From contig JAKAKD010000060.1 in the NCBI GenBank assembly GCA_021824635.1, forward strand, positions 1-42,629: a stretch of 42,629 nucleotides of DNA, given 5' to 3'. Source of the DNA: Bacteroidota bacterium. Its GTDB lineage: Bacteria > Bacteroidota > Ignavibacteria > Ignavibacteriales > Melioribacteraceae. The position numbers were made by a program, and so were the translations under genes. Positions within the stretch are counted from its first letter, which is position 1; the number at the start of each line of letters is the position of its first letter. The notes under the pieces are model-generated. The model searched no databases and was not told where the DNA came from. It saw only the letters and a list, made by a program, of their open reading frames with translations. Positions 1 to 8,758 of the stretch are shown here, piece by piece.

Positions 1-164
1 CTTGCCCTCCATCCGGAACACACAGATATTTCTTCAAACTGTACGCTCTTGATATTATGCTTCCTCCAAAAGAAAGCACAACTAAAAAACAATTGCTCGA
101 TGCTATGAAAGGGCATATTTTAGCCGAGGCAACTTTGATGGGAAAGTATAAACGACAGAGATAA
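1..164 (+). CDS. PEBP / YbhB-YbcL (Raf kinase inhibitor-like) family protein, C-terminal fragment
   Basis: Only the last 53 codons are in the window; the first complete codon is at position 3 and the stop TAA is at 162-164. The visible protein contains GTHRYFFKLYALD, then TKKQLLDAMKGHILAEA and ends GKYKRQR. This is the typical C-terminal end of the phosphatidylethanolamine-binding protein superfamily, bacterial YbhB/YbcL branch: a core strand with HRYxFxLYALD, then an AMxGHILAxAxLxGxYxR helix. These are small soluble proteins with an anion-binding pocket; the substrate and physiological role in bacteria are not firmly known. The start, any signal peptide and the operon context lie outside the window. 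The family call is confident, function is not. Confidence 0.85.
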   Translation, partial: CPPSGTHRYFFKLYALDIMLPPKESTTKKQLLDAMKGHILAEATLMGKYKRQR

Positions 165-453
165 CGACTGAAGATTACGAGCAAGAGCAAGGTCATGAGT
201 TTACCCGCCATACTTTTGGCGGGCAAGAGACAAAATTTCTAGAACTGATTTTAAAAGTTAAGCAGATGACATTTGAAGTGCCGAACTCGCCCGATTTCAT
301 TTTTACTGAACTTCAGTTTGAAAAAATAAAATAAATTTTTGTGTTAATAGAAATTATGAGGACAAAAATATTTTTCTCTATGAAGGAAAATGCAGAACTC
401 TTTTGACAATAGTCCGTCTCAATTGGCAGTCAATTTAAACGAAAGGACGCGCG

Positions 454-2235
454 ATGGTGAAAAATAAATTTCGTCTCTCTGCATTTGCACTATTTATTCT
501 TATTACTCAATCCTTTTCCGTTTTTGCACAGCAAAAATTTTACGTTAATTTAAACGACAGAGCCGACGATCTTTTTAAGGTAACATTAATTCCCGAAAAA
601 CTTTCAGAGCAGAATAAAATTTATCAATTCGCATCAACCGCACCAGGGACTTATCAAACAATGGATATAGGCAGATATGTCCGTTCATTCAAAGTTTTTG
701 ATACCGGCGGAGCGGAGCTTGGTGCAAAGCAGATTTCAACAAATCAGTGGGAATTAGATGACCCGTTAAAAACCACCAAAATTGTTTACACCGTTGCAGA
801 GACATGGGATAATCCGGTAAAAGAAAATCCGATTTATCCTATGTGCGGAACTTCCATTGAAAAGGATAATGTATTAATCAATGGTCAGTGCGTATTCGGC
901 TATTTTCATGGAATGCAAAGAACTCCTATCAGAATAAAATTGGAATATCCGGATGAGTGGTTCGTTGGCACTGCCATGAATAGAGATAAAGACGGTTTCT
1001 ATGACGCCCCCAATTATGATTATGTTGTTGACTCTCCAATTCTTCTTGGCAATCTTACAAAAACATCAACTAAAATTGAGAACACAACCGTTGATGTTTT
1101 TACTTATTCTAAAACAGGAATGATAAGTTCCGATCAAATTTTACTTTTACTCGAAGATATGTTGAGCGCCACAAGCCAATTTACACAAGGTTTGCCGGTT
1201 AACAGATATACTTTTCTTTTCCATTTTGAAAATTTCTCCGCCGGCGCCTGGGAACACAATTTCAGTTCGGAATATATTTTTACTGAAAACGTTCTTGAAG
1301 GAAATTTTGCAAAAGAGATACGTTCTACCGCCGCACATGAATTTTATCACGTTATAACACCACTCAATATTCACAGCGAACTTGTTGGAAATTTCAATTT
1401 CGAAAAACCGACGATGTCTCAACACATCTGGTTATATGAAGGAATTACAGAATGGGCGGCAGACATTATTCAGTTGAGGGATTATTTAATGACGCTTGAT
1501 GATTACCTCGCCGAGATAAAACAAAAACTTTTACAAAACGATAATTATGATCCCAATATTTCTCTTGTAGATTTGTCGCTCCATTCAACGGAACGTCAGG
1601 ATCAGTATCCGAACATTTATATGAAAGGCGCGCTAGTAGGAACTCTATTAGACATACGAATACTTGAACTTTCTCACGGAACGAAAGGATTACGGGAAGT
1701 TATAAATCAACTTTATAAAGATTATGGAATGAATAAAGCGTTCAGCGAAAAAGATTTTTTCAATGAATTTGTGAACAGGACTTATCCGGAAATTGCCGAC
1801 TTCATAAATAAATACATTAAAGGAACGGAAAAACTTCCGGTTGCAGAATATTTTGGAAAGCTAGGAATAGAATACACAGAAATTGCCGGCGTGGATAGTT
1901 CTAAAATTGCTCTTGGTTTTGGAATCAGTGTGAAAGACAATAAGCTCATTGTAACAAAAGTTGATAATCAGACTAGCGAAAGCGTTGCATCTGGCGACTT
2001 TATTATAAAATTAAACGGTGAAGAAGTTACTCTTCAGAATGCTCAGGCAAAATTTAGTTTTATGAGTAAGATGAAAGTTGGCGATACATTTACGCTTACC
2101 GTTGATAGAAACGGAGAACAACGGGATGTAAATGTAGCTATGCAGCCAAGAACATTGAAACATCAATTCAAAGTATTGGAAGATGCTACTGATGAACAAC
2201 TGGCTCTTCGCAGCGCTTGGATGAAAAATTTATAG
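454..2235 (+). CDS. secreted M61-family (glycyl aminopeptidase-like) metallopeptidase with C-terminal PDZ domain
   Basis: A 593-residue protein with a Sec signal peptide (hydrophobic stretch about residues 9-25, likely cut after VFA). The N-terminal half resembles the beta-rich domain of M61 peptidases. The catalytic part has HEFYH at residues 295-299 (two zinc-ligand His and the catalytic Glu), and WLYEGITEW about 30 residues later, where Glu329 fits the third zinc ligand. Residues about 470-565 form a PDZ-like domain (GFGISV, then SGDFIIKLNGEEV). This order (N-domain, gluzincin core, PDZ) is that of M61, whose characterised members are aminopeptidases preferring N-terminal Gly or Ala. It should act in the periplasm or at the surface. 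The ATG at 454 follows GAAAGGA at a usable distance and is needed to encode the signal peptide. It stands alone, 135 nt before a second protease gene in the same direction. Confidence 0.87.
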   Translation: MVKNKFRLSAFALFILITQSFSVFAQQKFYVNLNDRADDLFKVTLIPEKLSEQNKIYQFASTAPGTYQTMDIGRYVRSFKVFDTGGAELGAKQISTNQWELDDPLKTTKIVYTVAETWDNPVKENPIYPMCGTSIEKDNVLINGQCVFGYFHGMQRTPIRIKLEYPDEWFVGTAMNRDKDGFYDAPNYDYVVDSPILLGNLTKTSTKIENTTVDVFTYSKTGMISSDQILLLLEDMLSATSQFTQGLPVNRYTFLFHFENFSAGAWEHNFSSEYIFTENVLEGNFAKEIRSTAAHEFYHVITPLNIHSELVGNFNFEKPTMSQHIWLYEGITEWAADIIQLRDYLMTLDDYLAEIKQKLLQNDNYDPNISLVDLSLHSTERQDQYPNIYMKGALVGTLLDIRILELSHGTKGLREVINQLYKDYGMNKAFSEKDFFNEFVNRTYPEIADFINKYIKGTEKLPVAEYFGKLGIEYTEIAGVDSSKIALGFGISVKDNKLIVTKVDNQTSESVASGDFIIKLNGEEVTLQNAQAKFSFMSKMKVGDTFTLTVDRNGEQRDVNVAMQPRTLKHQFKVLEDATDEQLALRSAWMKNL

Positions 2236-2370
2236 TAACACTAAGTGCAATTGAAAATGAAGCGGTAAACACAATAAAATGTTATAAAAAAAGATAAAAG
2301 TTTACCTCTTTCCTTATCGTTTTTTTTCAGTTAGATTTAGCAGAGAATAAACAACCGCAAAGGTGAGTAT

Positions 2371-3453
2371 ATGATCAAAAAGATCTGCTTCACAATTTTA
2401 TTTGCAGTTGTACTTTTGTTTACCACTCTCTCGTGCTCTTCTTCGTCTCTTTACGACAGCATTTATCCGACACTACATGACGGCAAATACGACAGTGAAT
2501 TTCCTTACAGAAATTCTTCCCAACAACTGGAAGAGATCAGCGGTTCAATCAGGCTTATAAACAGCATTGCGTTTTACACAAGTTATGTGTTCGATGCGTC
2601 TAGTAAATTTAGAGCAAACGAAATAAGCAAAATTAATTTGGATAAAGCCGCGGTTGAACAAATAAGTTTTAACAGGACGGCTTCCGGAACTTCGACTGTA
2701 ATTTCTGAAGACCAAGGAACAGTTGTCCTTCTAACTGTTGCTCATATTGTCTCCTTCCCGGATACGATTATTTCACGTTTCATTAATCCCGATGGTTCAA
2801 TTTCACAATTCGTTCAAAGTGTTTCTATAAAAACAAGACAGACAAATTATGTCCCGGATTTTCCGGATAATGGAGAAGTAGATATTATCCTAATGGACAA
2901 ATCCAAAGACATTGCTTTACTAGGAAGACATTTTATTTATGACAGAACAATCTCGATGCCGGTTTTCAAATATCCTTGGGGAAAATCCAGCGAACTTGAA
3001 TGGGGAAGTTTTGTCTATGTTTTTGGTTTTCCGATGAATTTTAAAATGATTTCGAAAGCTATCGTAAGCAGTCCCGGAAAAGAAAACCATACATTTTTAA
3101 TTGATGCTGTTTTTAACCGTGGCTACAGCGGCGGAATTGTTCTGGGAATTCGTGATGGCGTTCCCAATTTTGAACTTGTTGGTTTAGTGCGCTCCGTTCC
3201 CGCCGAATACCAATACACAATGCGTCCTCTGGCAAAAGAACAAGATTTAGATTTTAATCCAATGCTGCCGTTCAAAGGAGATGTTTATGTAGACCGGGAA
3301 CAGGTTTTACGAACGGGAATAACAAAAGTTATAGGGATAGAAATTGTAAAAGATTTTATTCTTGCTCATAAAAATGAATTAATCGAAAAGGGATACATTC
3401 TTAAAGATCTCTTTAATGTGCCGGATAAAGTGAAGTTAAAAGTCGAACACTAA
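2371..3453 (+). CDS. putative lipoprotein trypsin-like serine protease
   Basis: A 360-residue protein. It begins with a lysine-rich, strongly hydrophobic leader ending TTLSC at residues 18-22, which looks like a slightly non-canonical lipobox, so it is probably a lipoprotein. A chymotrypsin-fold triad can be read: His125 in LLTVAHIVSF, Asp180 in KDIALLGRH, and Ser253 in NRGYSGGIVLG, the usual GxSGG oxyanion motif. There is no C-terminal PDZ domain, unlike DegP/HtrA. After the Ser motif about 100 residues of unknown fold follow. The start is supported by AAAGGTGAG upstream of the ATG. It is codirectional with the M61 peptidase gene and convergent with the aminotransferase gene. Substrate unknown; an envelope protease is inferred from fold and export only. 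Confidence 0.75.
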   Translation: MIKKICFTILFAVVLLFTTLSCSSSSLYDSIYPTLHDGKYDSEFPYRNSSQQLEEISGSIRLINSIAFYTSYVFDASSKFRANEISKINLDKAAVEQISFNRTASGTSTVISEDQGTVVLLTVAHIVSFPDTIISRFINPDGSISQFVQSVSIKTRQTNYVPDFPDNGEVDIILMDKSKDIALLGRHFIYDRTISMPVFKYPWGKSSELEWGSFVYVFGFPMNFKMISKAIVSSPGKENHTFLIDAVFNRGYSGGIVLGIRDGVPNFELVGLVRSVPAEYQYTMRPLAKEQDLDFNPMLPFKGDVYVDREQVLRTGITKVIGIEIVKDFILAHKNELIEKGYILKDLFNVPDKVKLKVEH

Positions 3454-3454
3454 A

Positions 3455-3472
3455 TGTTAATTTTATTTAACA
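3455..3472. terminator. weak AT-rich hairpin between convergent genes
   Basis: A perfect 6-6-6 inverted repeat, TGTTAA-ttttat-TTAACA, lies two bases past the TAA stop of the serine protease gene and 16 nt from the end of the convergent aminotransferase gene. There is no clear U-run and no GC in most of the stem, so it is only a plausible weak terminator. Confidence 0.25.
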
Positions 3473-3488
3473 CATAAATTACCAGCAA

Positions 3489-4799
3489 CTATTTCAACAC
3501 TTCTTTCACTTCTCCTTTCGCTACTTTTTCCAAAACATCTGCGAACAGATCCATCTCTGAAATGAGCGTATAAACATTTGGAGTTACTCTAATTCCGCTG
3601 TATTCCTCAAAAACAATAGCTACTGTAAAAATTTTGTGCTTATTGAAAAGGTAACTTGTAAGCTTGTTCACATCAACTCCCTCGATTGTAAAATTCACAA
3701 TACCAGCCCAATTGGATTCATCATCAATATCAAGCATGAATTTTACGTTGTCGTATTTCTGAAGACGTTTAATCCAGCGTTTGTGAAGATAGCGAAGCCG
3801 TTCGGCTTTTCTTTCAATTCCAATCTCCTCGTTAAATGCGAGTGCTTCTGCAATTGCATTATGGTTTGCTGCCGGGTGAGTTCCAATTTCCTCAAACTTG
3901 CGGATGTTCTCATCCATCTCTTTTGGCGCCGCCATTAAAGGCCAAACTTTTTTGATTAGATTTTTCTTCACATACAACATTCCGGTTCCCACCGGGGCGT
4001 AAGTCCATTTATGAAGAGATGTTCCAAAATAATCACACTCAAGATCAGAAAGTTTATACGGAAAATGACTGAACGAATGAGCGCCGTCAACTATTACTTC
4101 TATTCCCTTTTCGTGTGCCACACGGCAGACATCACGAATTGGAAGAATTTGACCTGTAAGAAAACAAACGTGACTGATCAAAATAATTTTTGTGTTCGGT
4201 GTTATTCCATTTGCAAGTGCATTAACATAATCATCTTTATTTATGAGCGGTGTCGGATATTTAACTTTGTTTACTTTCACGCCAAAGCGCCGCTCCATTT
4301 GATTAAATGTAGTAAGCATTCGCGGATAATCTTGAGTGGTAGTTAGAATTTCATCGCCGGGTTTATAGTCTAATCCCTGCTGTATATTTTGAAGGGACTC
4401 GCTATCGTTGCGTGTTATTGCAATCTCTTCCTTATCGCATCCAAAGACAATGGCAAGTTTTTCACGTACGGTTTCAATTTTAGGTTCAACATGCTGCCAC
4501 ATAAAATATGACGGCGCTTGGTTTGAATAATCGAGATTACGTTTCATTGCATTCATAACAACCGTAGGAGAAGGCGACACCCCGCCGTTATTCAAATTGA
4601 TAAGCGTACGGTCAACATCAAAAGCGGATTGAATGCCCGCCCAAAAATCTTCATTACCTGCGGCTTCGGATGCGCTTAATGATTGATCGAGATTACCAAC
4701 TGCTTCAGTTACTCTGGCAAGTGCGTCTGTTTTCATAATAATAAACGCTCCGCCCGTTGAAGCGGCAAATTTATTTAAGAATTGACGGCGAGAATACAT
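3489..4799 (-). CDS. Tat-exported class V aminotransferase-fold PLP enzyme (isopenicillin N epimerase-like)
   Basis: A 436-residue protein. The N-terminus reads SRRQFLNKFAAS followed by a moderately hydrophobic stretch, matching the twin-arginine S/T-R-R-x-F-L-K signal, so export of the folded holoenzyme is predicted. The rest is a fold-type I PLP enzyme of the class V/CefD-like group: NLNNGGVSPSP near residue 70, the PLP-binding Asp238 in VIVDGAHS and Lys264 in GTSLHKWTYAPVGTG, which is the expected Schiff-base lysine. Characterised relatives include isopenicillin N epimerase, cysteine desulfurases and kynureninase-like enzymes; the substrate cannot be read from sequence. AGGAG precedes the ATG well. 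It is convergent with the protease gene and divergent from mgsA across a 207-nt gap. Confidence 0.82.
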   Translation of the reverse strand: MYSRRQFLNKFAASTGGAFIIMKTDALARVTEAVGNLDQSLSASEAAGNEDFWAGIQSAFDVDRTLINLNNGGVSPSPTVVMNAMKRNLDYSNQAPSYFMWQHVEPKIETVREKLAIVFGCDKEEIAITRNDSESLQNIQQGLDYKPGDEILTTTQDYPRMLTTFNQMERRFGVKVNKVKYPTPLINKDDYVNALANGITPNTKIILISHVCFLTGQILPIRDVCRVAHEKGIEVIVDGAHSFSHFPYKLSDLECDYFGTSLHKWTYAPVGTGMLYVKKNLIKKVWPLMAAPKEMDENIRKFEEIGTHPAANHNAIAEALAFNEEIGIERKAERLRYLHKRWIKRLQKYDNVKFMLDIDDESNWAGIVNFTIEGVDVNKLTSYLFNKHKIFTVAIVFEEYSGIRVTPNVYTLISEMDLFADVLEKVAKGEVKEVLK

Positions 4800-5006
4800 A
4801 AGTACTCCTACTCTAATTTATATGCAATTTTTGCAATTCATGTATTAAAAGCAACGAGAATAATTTAGAGAACAATCCACTTTGTCTCTATTTAATTGTT
4901 TAGATAATCACATCTATCTTTCATAAATTTTGCATGTGCTTAATTATCAGAATCAAGATTTTGAAAAGAATAATGCTTTTCACAAACGGAAAGATGAGGA
5001 AACACA

Positions 5007-5480
5007 ATGAACAAATTTGTTAATGTAGAAATGCAAAAGAAGAAACGGATTGCGCTTGTAGCACATGACAATAAAAAGCAAGATCTAATAGAGTGGGCAA
5101 AATATAACCGCGGCAATCTTGGCGATCATGAAATTTACGCAACCGGCACTACCGGTAAAATGCTTGAAAAAGATTTGGGATTAACAGTAAATAAACTCAA
5201 GAGCGGTCCGCTCGGCGGCGACCAGCAAGTCGGGGCAAAAATTTCCGAGAATGAGATTGATATCTTAATTTTCTTTTGGGATCCGCTGGAGCCGCAGCCG
5301 CACGATCCCGATGTAAAAGCACTTTTACGCATTGCTGTTGTATGGAATATTCCAATTGCTTGTAACCGGGCATCTGCCGATTTTATTTTTTCATCTCATC
5401 TTATGAAAGAAAAATATCCTCGTATAATTTTAGACTACAACGATTATCTAAACAGAGATTTATCAAAAGGAGAATTATGA
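5007..5480 (+). CDS. mgsA: methylglyoxal synthase
   Basis: A 157-residue protein close in length to the enterobacterial enzyme (about 152). It converts dihydroxyacetone phosphate to methylglyoxal plus inorganic phosphate, a cytoplasmic bypass of lower glycolysis used when phosphate is limiting. Signature segments are all present: [17 protein letters not shown], the catalytic-loop [12 protein letters not shown] with catalytic Asp72, [20 protein letters not shown], and ADFIFSS. An AGGA a few bases upstream supports the ATG at 5007; an in-frame ATG at 5031 would remove only eight residues outside the core. The last codons overlap the next gene by four bases (ATGA), so mgsA, the DinB-like gene and the LigT-like gene form one transcription unit. 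Confidence 0.95.
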   Translation: MNKFVNVEMQKKKRIALVAHDNKKQDLIEWAKYNRGNLGDHEIYATGTTGKMLEKDLGLTVNKLKSGPLGGDQQVGAKISENEIDILIFFWDPLEPQPHDPDVKALLRIAVVWNIPIACNRASADFIFSSHLMKEKYPRIILDYNDYLNRDLSKGEL

Positions 5481-5989
5481 AACGGCCGAACAAAGAAGAA
5501 TACGCGGCATATTATCATACCTACGTTGATAAAGTGCCGGAAGGCGAGATCATTAAGATATTGAAGAAACAAACTGACCAGATCAAAAAAATGTTAAAAA
5601 ATGTTTCAAAAAAGGAATCGCTCTTTAGGTATGCGCCGGACAAATGGAGTGTCCGTGAGTTAGTTGGACACATAATTGATACGGAGCGGGTATTTGCTTA
5701 CCGCACACTGCGCTTTGCCCGTAACGATAAAAACGATCTTCCCGGTTTCGACGAGAACGAATATATCCGGCAGTCAAATTATAATGACGTGAAGCTAAAA
5801 GAACTGGTTGAAGAATTCTGCGCACTTCGTAAATCAAACATACTTATGTTTAAGAAAATTCCGGATGATGTTGGATTGAGAAAAGGAACCGCGAATGGCA
5901 ATTCCTTTACGGTCAGAGCTATGGCATATATAATGGCCGGTCATGTAAATCATCATCTCAGTGTTTTGAAAGAAAGATATCTTAAATAA
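5477..5989 (+). CDS. DinB-superfamily protein
   Basis: A 170-residue soluble protein of the DinB/YfiT-like four-helix bundle type (DinB_2 flavour). Three histidines typical of the metal site are visible: His65 in [10 protein letters not shown] and His156 and His160 in the C-terminal [14 protein letters not shown]. The helix [14 protein letters not shown] is also characteristic. Members are thiol-dependent S-transferases or of unknown function, often with a bound divalent metal. The start overlaps the mgsA stop by four bases and is preceded by a good AAAGGAG, which implies translational coupling. Given its partner, a role in handling thiol adducts of methylglyoxal is conceivable, but this is inference from neighbourhood only. 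Confidence 0.8.
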   Translation: MKRPNKEEYAAYYHTYVDKVPEGEIIKILKKQTDQIKKMLKNVSKKESLFRYAPDKWSVRELVGHIIDTERVFAYRTLRFARNDKNDLPGFDENEYIRQSNYNDVKLKELVEEFCALRKSNILMFKKIPDDVGLRKGTANGNSFTVRAMAYIMAGHVNHHLSVLKERYLK

Positions 5990-5991
5990 AA

Positions 5992-6513
5992 ATGTCTTTA
6001 CTGGTTTTAGCATACCCTCAGCTTGAGAAAAAGGATTATGACTGGATTCAATCCTTCAGATCAGAGCATGACGAGAGATATTACAATTTAGTCGAGCCCC
6101 ATTTCACTATTGTGTTTCCGACTTTAGATGCTTCCGAGAAAAAATTTATTTCACACGTCGAAAAGACAGCGAAGAAATTCAAAGAATTTTATTTTGTATT
6201 ACGCTGCGCGCAGATTGTTAAAGATTCATTCAGCAATTACACGGATCTGTTTCTTGTTCCCGAAGAAGGCTATAGAATTTTTGTGAAGCTTCATGATGCA
6301 CTCTATTCAGGAATTCTTGAAAAAGAATTACGACTTGATATTGCCTTCATACCCCATCTTGGAATTGCCAACAGTCTTGATGCCGGAAAGTGTAAAAAGT
6401 TAGCCGATAATATTAACGTTAAGAATCCGGAAATTTTTGGCGCGATAAATAAGCTGGATGTAGTTTCCTTTGACAACAAAGGAATTCAAACTATTAAAAG
6501 GATTATCCTTTAA
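5992..6513 (+). CDS. 2'-5' RNA ligase / LigT-like 2H phosphoesterase family protein
   Basis: A 173-residue protein starting two bases after the DinB-like stop. The 2H superfamily carries two H-x-T/S-x motifs about 80 residues apart. Here the first is intact (His37-Phe-Thr39 in PHFTIVFPT), while the second reads His122-Leu-Gly124 (IPHLGIANS), so the hydroxyl residue of motif two is replaced by glycine. Family members hydrolyse or ligate cyclic phosphate or 2'-5' linkages in RNA or nucleotides. The changed second motif may alter activity or specificity. It is the last gene of the mgsA operon and is followed by an inverted-repeat element that may also end transcription. Confidence 0.72.
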   Translation: MSLLVLAYPQLEKKDYDWIQSFRSEHDERYYNLVEPHFTIVFPTLDASEKKFISHVEKTAKKFKEFYFVLRCAQIVKDSFSNYTDLFLVPEEGYRIFVKLHDALYSGILEKELRLDIAFIPHLGIANSLDAGKCKKLADNINVKNPEIFGAINKLDVVSFDNKGIQTIKRIIL

Positions 6514-6518
6514 AAATG

Positions 6519-6632
6519 AAAGAGGCCGTCTCAAAAGTAATATTTTGTTATATAATAGCCCGCGGATGACGCGGAATAAATTGATTTTCGCAGATTATTT
6601 TATTGTATCATTACTTTTGAGACAACCTCTTT
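6519..6632. mobile_element. MITE-like element or IS remnant with 23-nt terminal inverted repeats
   Basis: The left arm 6519-6541 and right arm 6610-6632 are reverse complements at 21 of 23 positions; the two differences are adjacent (cc against tt). The arm core is GTCTCAAAAGTAAT, preceded by GAGGCC on the left. Outward ends starting GAGG.TGTCTCAAAAGT resemble terminal repeats I recall from several insertion-sequence groups, but I cannot assign a family. The 68-nt interior is non-coding and contains GCGGATGACGCGG. A target-site duplication is not obvious. It sits between two convergent genes and could also fold into a long hairpin that terminates both transcripts. Confidence 0.55.
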
Positions 6633-6654
6633 ATCTCCGAACTTATTCTAAAAA

Positions 6655-7068
6655 CTATCTTGTTAAAAGATATTCTGCAATTTTACCAAGTTCTTTCACA
6701 TCTATATTGCCGTAAGATGGCATAATTACATTTTTATATTTTGAGCGGTAATCATCAAACCGAACATCGCGGCTGTATGATTGCGGGTTACGCAAGTAAT
6801 TGATCAATGCGTCGCGTGTCCAGAACTGTTTAAGATTTACAAGCTGAGGAGCCAACTTAGATCCTTGTAGATTATCGCCATGACATGAAGTACAGCCTAT
6901 TTGATTAATCATAGTTAATCCGTCAACTTCGCCTGAGACTTGAGTTGGCTGCTCTCCCATTGTTTGAGGTATTTGCGGTTCTTCTTCTTTACGTGTTAAC
7001 CGTCCAAGTAGAAATAAAACAAGAAATAAACCAAGAAAAGCAGCAACCCATTTTTGAGCATTAGTCAT
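6655..7068 (-). CDS. membrane-anchored monoheme cytochrome c
   Basis: A 137-residue protein with a single N-terminal transmembrane helix (about residues 8-23, an uncleaved anchor) followed by a charged, proline-rich linker and a class I cytochrome c domain. The heme motif is C59-T-S-C-H63 (IGCTSCHGDNLQGS), and Met116 in NVIMPSYGNI is the likely sixth axial ligand. It is expected to be an electron carrier at the periplasmic face of the inner membrane, in the size class of small cytochrome c subunits. The ATG is preceded by AAAGG. It is downstream of the amidase gene by 79 nt on the same strand. The redox partner is not visible in this window. Confidence 0.87.
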   Translation of the reverse strand: MTNAQKWVAAFLGLFLVLFLLGRLTRKEEEPQIPQTMGEQPTQVSGEVDGLTMINQIGCTSCHGDNLQGSKLAPQLVNLKQFWTRDALINYLRNPQSYSRDVRFDDYRSKYKNVIMPSYGNIDVKELGKIAEYLLTR

Positions 7069-7147
7069 GTAAAAACCTTTCTTTTAAAATTTTGTGATGT
7101 AAAGTTAGCGCCATGATGGTTGAATAACAAATTATAAAGCGGTAAAG

Positions 7148-8752
7148 CTAATTTCCGAACTCCTTTTCATAATTCTCTTTGTATTTTTTAACAGAACCGA
7201 AAATAGCTTGTGCAATTTCGGCTTGCCCTTCGGCGCTAGCAAGAAACGCTTCATCTTTGCGGTTTGAAAGAAATCCCGTTTCTATTAAAACTCCCGGCAT
7301 TGAAGCTCCGACCAACACATAAAACCCGGCCTGCTTTATTCCAAGTGATGGAATTTTAACAACGCGTTTCCATTCTTGGTTTAGAATATCTGAAAATGAT
7401 TCCGAGTAGCGCATGTACTGTGAATGTGCCATGCTGACGAGAATAAAATTTTCATCGGTAAGTTTTTGATAGCGCTTTGGATTGTCTTCATACTTAATAA
7501 CGCTATTTTCAAACTCCGCAATAGCAATAGCCTTTTGAGTTCTTCCCGGTCTCAAAAGATAAACTTCAAATCCACGATAGCTAATATCTTTCTGCTCGGT
7601 AGAATTGCAGTGAATTGAAAGAAAAAGTTTTCCCTCATTTTCATTTGCAATTTTTCCTCGTTTATACAATTCAATAAATTCATCGCTGTTTCTTGTATAA
7701 ATAACGCGAATGCCGGGAAGATTTTTAGAAATTAATTTTCCGAGTTTAAGAGCAATGGCAAGATTCACATCTTTTTCTCTAACGCCCGTAACGCCAATTG
7801 CGCCCGGATCTTTGCCCCCATGCCCGGCATCTATAACAACCGCATCAAAAATCCATTTTGATTTTGCCGCGTCCAGATTTGGAGAAGCGGCGGTAAATAA
7901 TTTGTTGTGAACCGTAATCAATATATCGTTGCTTTCAGTATCTTGAAAAGCTTCAGTTGTAGAATATCCGTCTTCCAAAGCAAACTCAATCTGAATATTT
8001 TTTGACGAAACAACTGTACGCTTAACTCGTTTAACAAGTCCGGCCGGCTTTACTTGATTAACAATATCCGGCGCAATAGTAACACCCGAGAAGAATACAT
8101 ACAAATTCCCGTTTCCGATAGAATGACGTGGTATTGAAATCTTTCGACTCGCTTTTAATCGTATCAGAGTTCCGTTAGATTTATCTTCAACAGTAATTGA
8201 ATTGATATCGTATTTGCCTGCTTCGTTTTTTTCAGCCACGGACACAGGCTCCGCCGGCTTCTCTTCTTTTGCTATAGTTTCCTTTGGAAAAACAAAATTT
8301 TCTTCCGTTACCGGTTCTCCGGTAACTTCCAGATTTTTAGCTCTGTCATCAAAAATAATTTTTTTGCCATAGGCGAGATTAAAATAGTCGGCGCAGAAAA
8401 TAAGCGGTATGAAAACATCGTCTCTAATTAAAAGAGTAGAAATTGGAATTTGGAAAATTTTCTGTGCGTTGTCAGATTTACGGTTTAGAATAACAAATTG
8501 ATTTCTCGCAGTGAACTTTAGAATATAATCTTTGAATTTGATTTCGATTTTAGCAGCATCGGAATTGTAAAACTGATTGGCCGAAAGAAGCGATGCAATT
8601 TCTTTAGCAGAGACAAAGTCTATTCCATTTCGAACTATATATGAAAGCGTTTCCTCTCTGCCTTCAATTTGAACAGTAATTTTGTAAAGCCGCTGGGCAA
8701 TTGAAATAGAAAAGAATAGAAGCATGAAGAAAAAAATGTATTTGATTTTCAT
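7148..8752 (-). CDS. N-acetylmuramoyl-L-alanine amidase (Amidase_3) with copper-amine-oxidase-like and AMIN-like N-terminal domains
   Basis: A 534-residue exported protein with a signal peptide (residues 1-20). Residues about 22-145 resemble the copper-amine-oxidase N-terminal-like domain found on secreted cell-wall enzymes; about 185-285 fits an AMIN-like beta domain that targets amidases to peptidoglycan or the septum. The catalytic Amidase_3 domain starts near residue 303 with VVIDAGHGGKDPGA. Zinc ligands are His311, Glu326 (GVREKD) and His381 (FLSIHCNS), and catalytic Glu491 sits in VLIETGFLSN. It cleaves the bond between MurNAc and L-Ala of the stem peptide during cell separation. Its start is six bases after the stop of the methyltransferase-like gene, so the two are co-transcribed. 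Confidence 0.92.
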   Translation of the reverse strand: MKIKYIFFFMLLFFSISIAQRLYKITVQIEGREETLSYIVRNGIDFVSAKEIASLLSANQFYNSDAAKIEIKFKDYILKFTARNQFVILNRKSDNAQKIFQIPISTLLIRDDVFIPLIFCADYFNLAYGKKIIFDDRAKNLEVTGEPVTEENFVFPKETIAKEEKPAEPVSVAEKNEAGKYDINSITVEDKSNGTLIRLKASRKISIPRHSIGNGNLYVFFSGVTIAPDIVNQVKPAGLVKRVKRTVVSSKNIQIEFALEDGYSTTEAFQDTESNDILITVHNKLFTAASPNLDAAKSKWIFDAVVIDAGHGGKDPGAIGVTGVREKDVNLAIALKLGKLISKNLPGIRVIYTRNSDEFIELYKRGKIANENEGKLFLSIHCNSTEQKDISYRGFEVYLLRPGRTQKAIAIAEFENSVIKYEDNPKRYQKLTDENFILVSMAHSQYMRYSESFSDILNQEWKRVVKIPSLGIKQAGFYVLVGASMPGVLIETGFLSNRKDEAFLASAEGQAEIAQAIFGSVKKYKENYEKEFGN

Positions 8753-8758
8753 AACCGT

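Noticed and set aside
152..334. An open frame ending TAA at 332-334 with plausible residues (ending ELQFEKIK)
   Set aside because: It has no usable start codon or ribosome site except an ATG near the end, overlaps the PEBP stop, and matches no family I know; at most a relic.
401..436. TTGACA at 403-408 as a promoter of the M61 peptidase gene
   Set aside because: No acceptable -10 at the right distance, and this lineage probably uses a different consensus.
6470..6715. Open frame across the inverted-repeat element
   Set aside because: It overlaps the end of the LigT-like gene and both arms of the repeat, and its product has no recognisable features.
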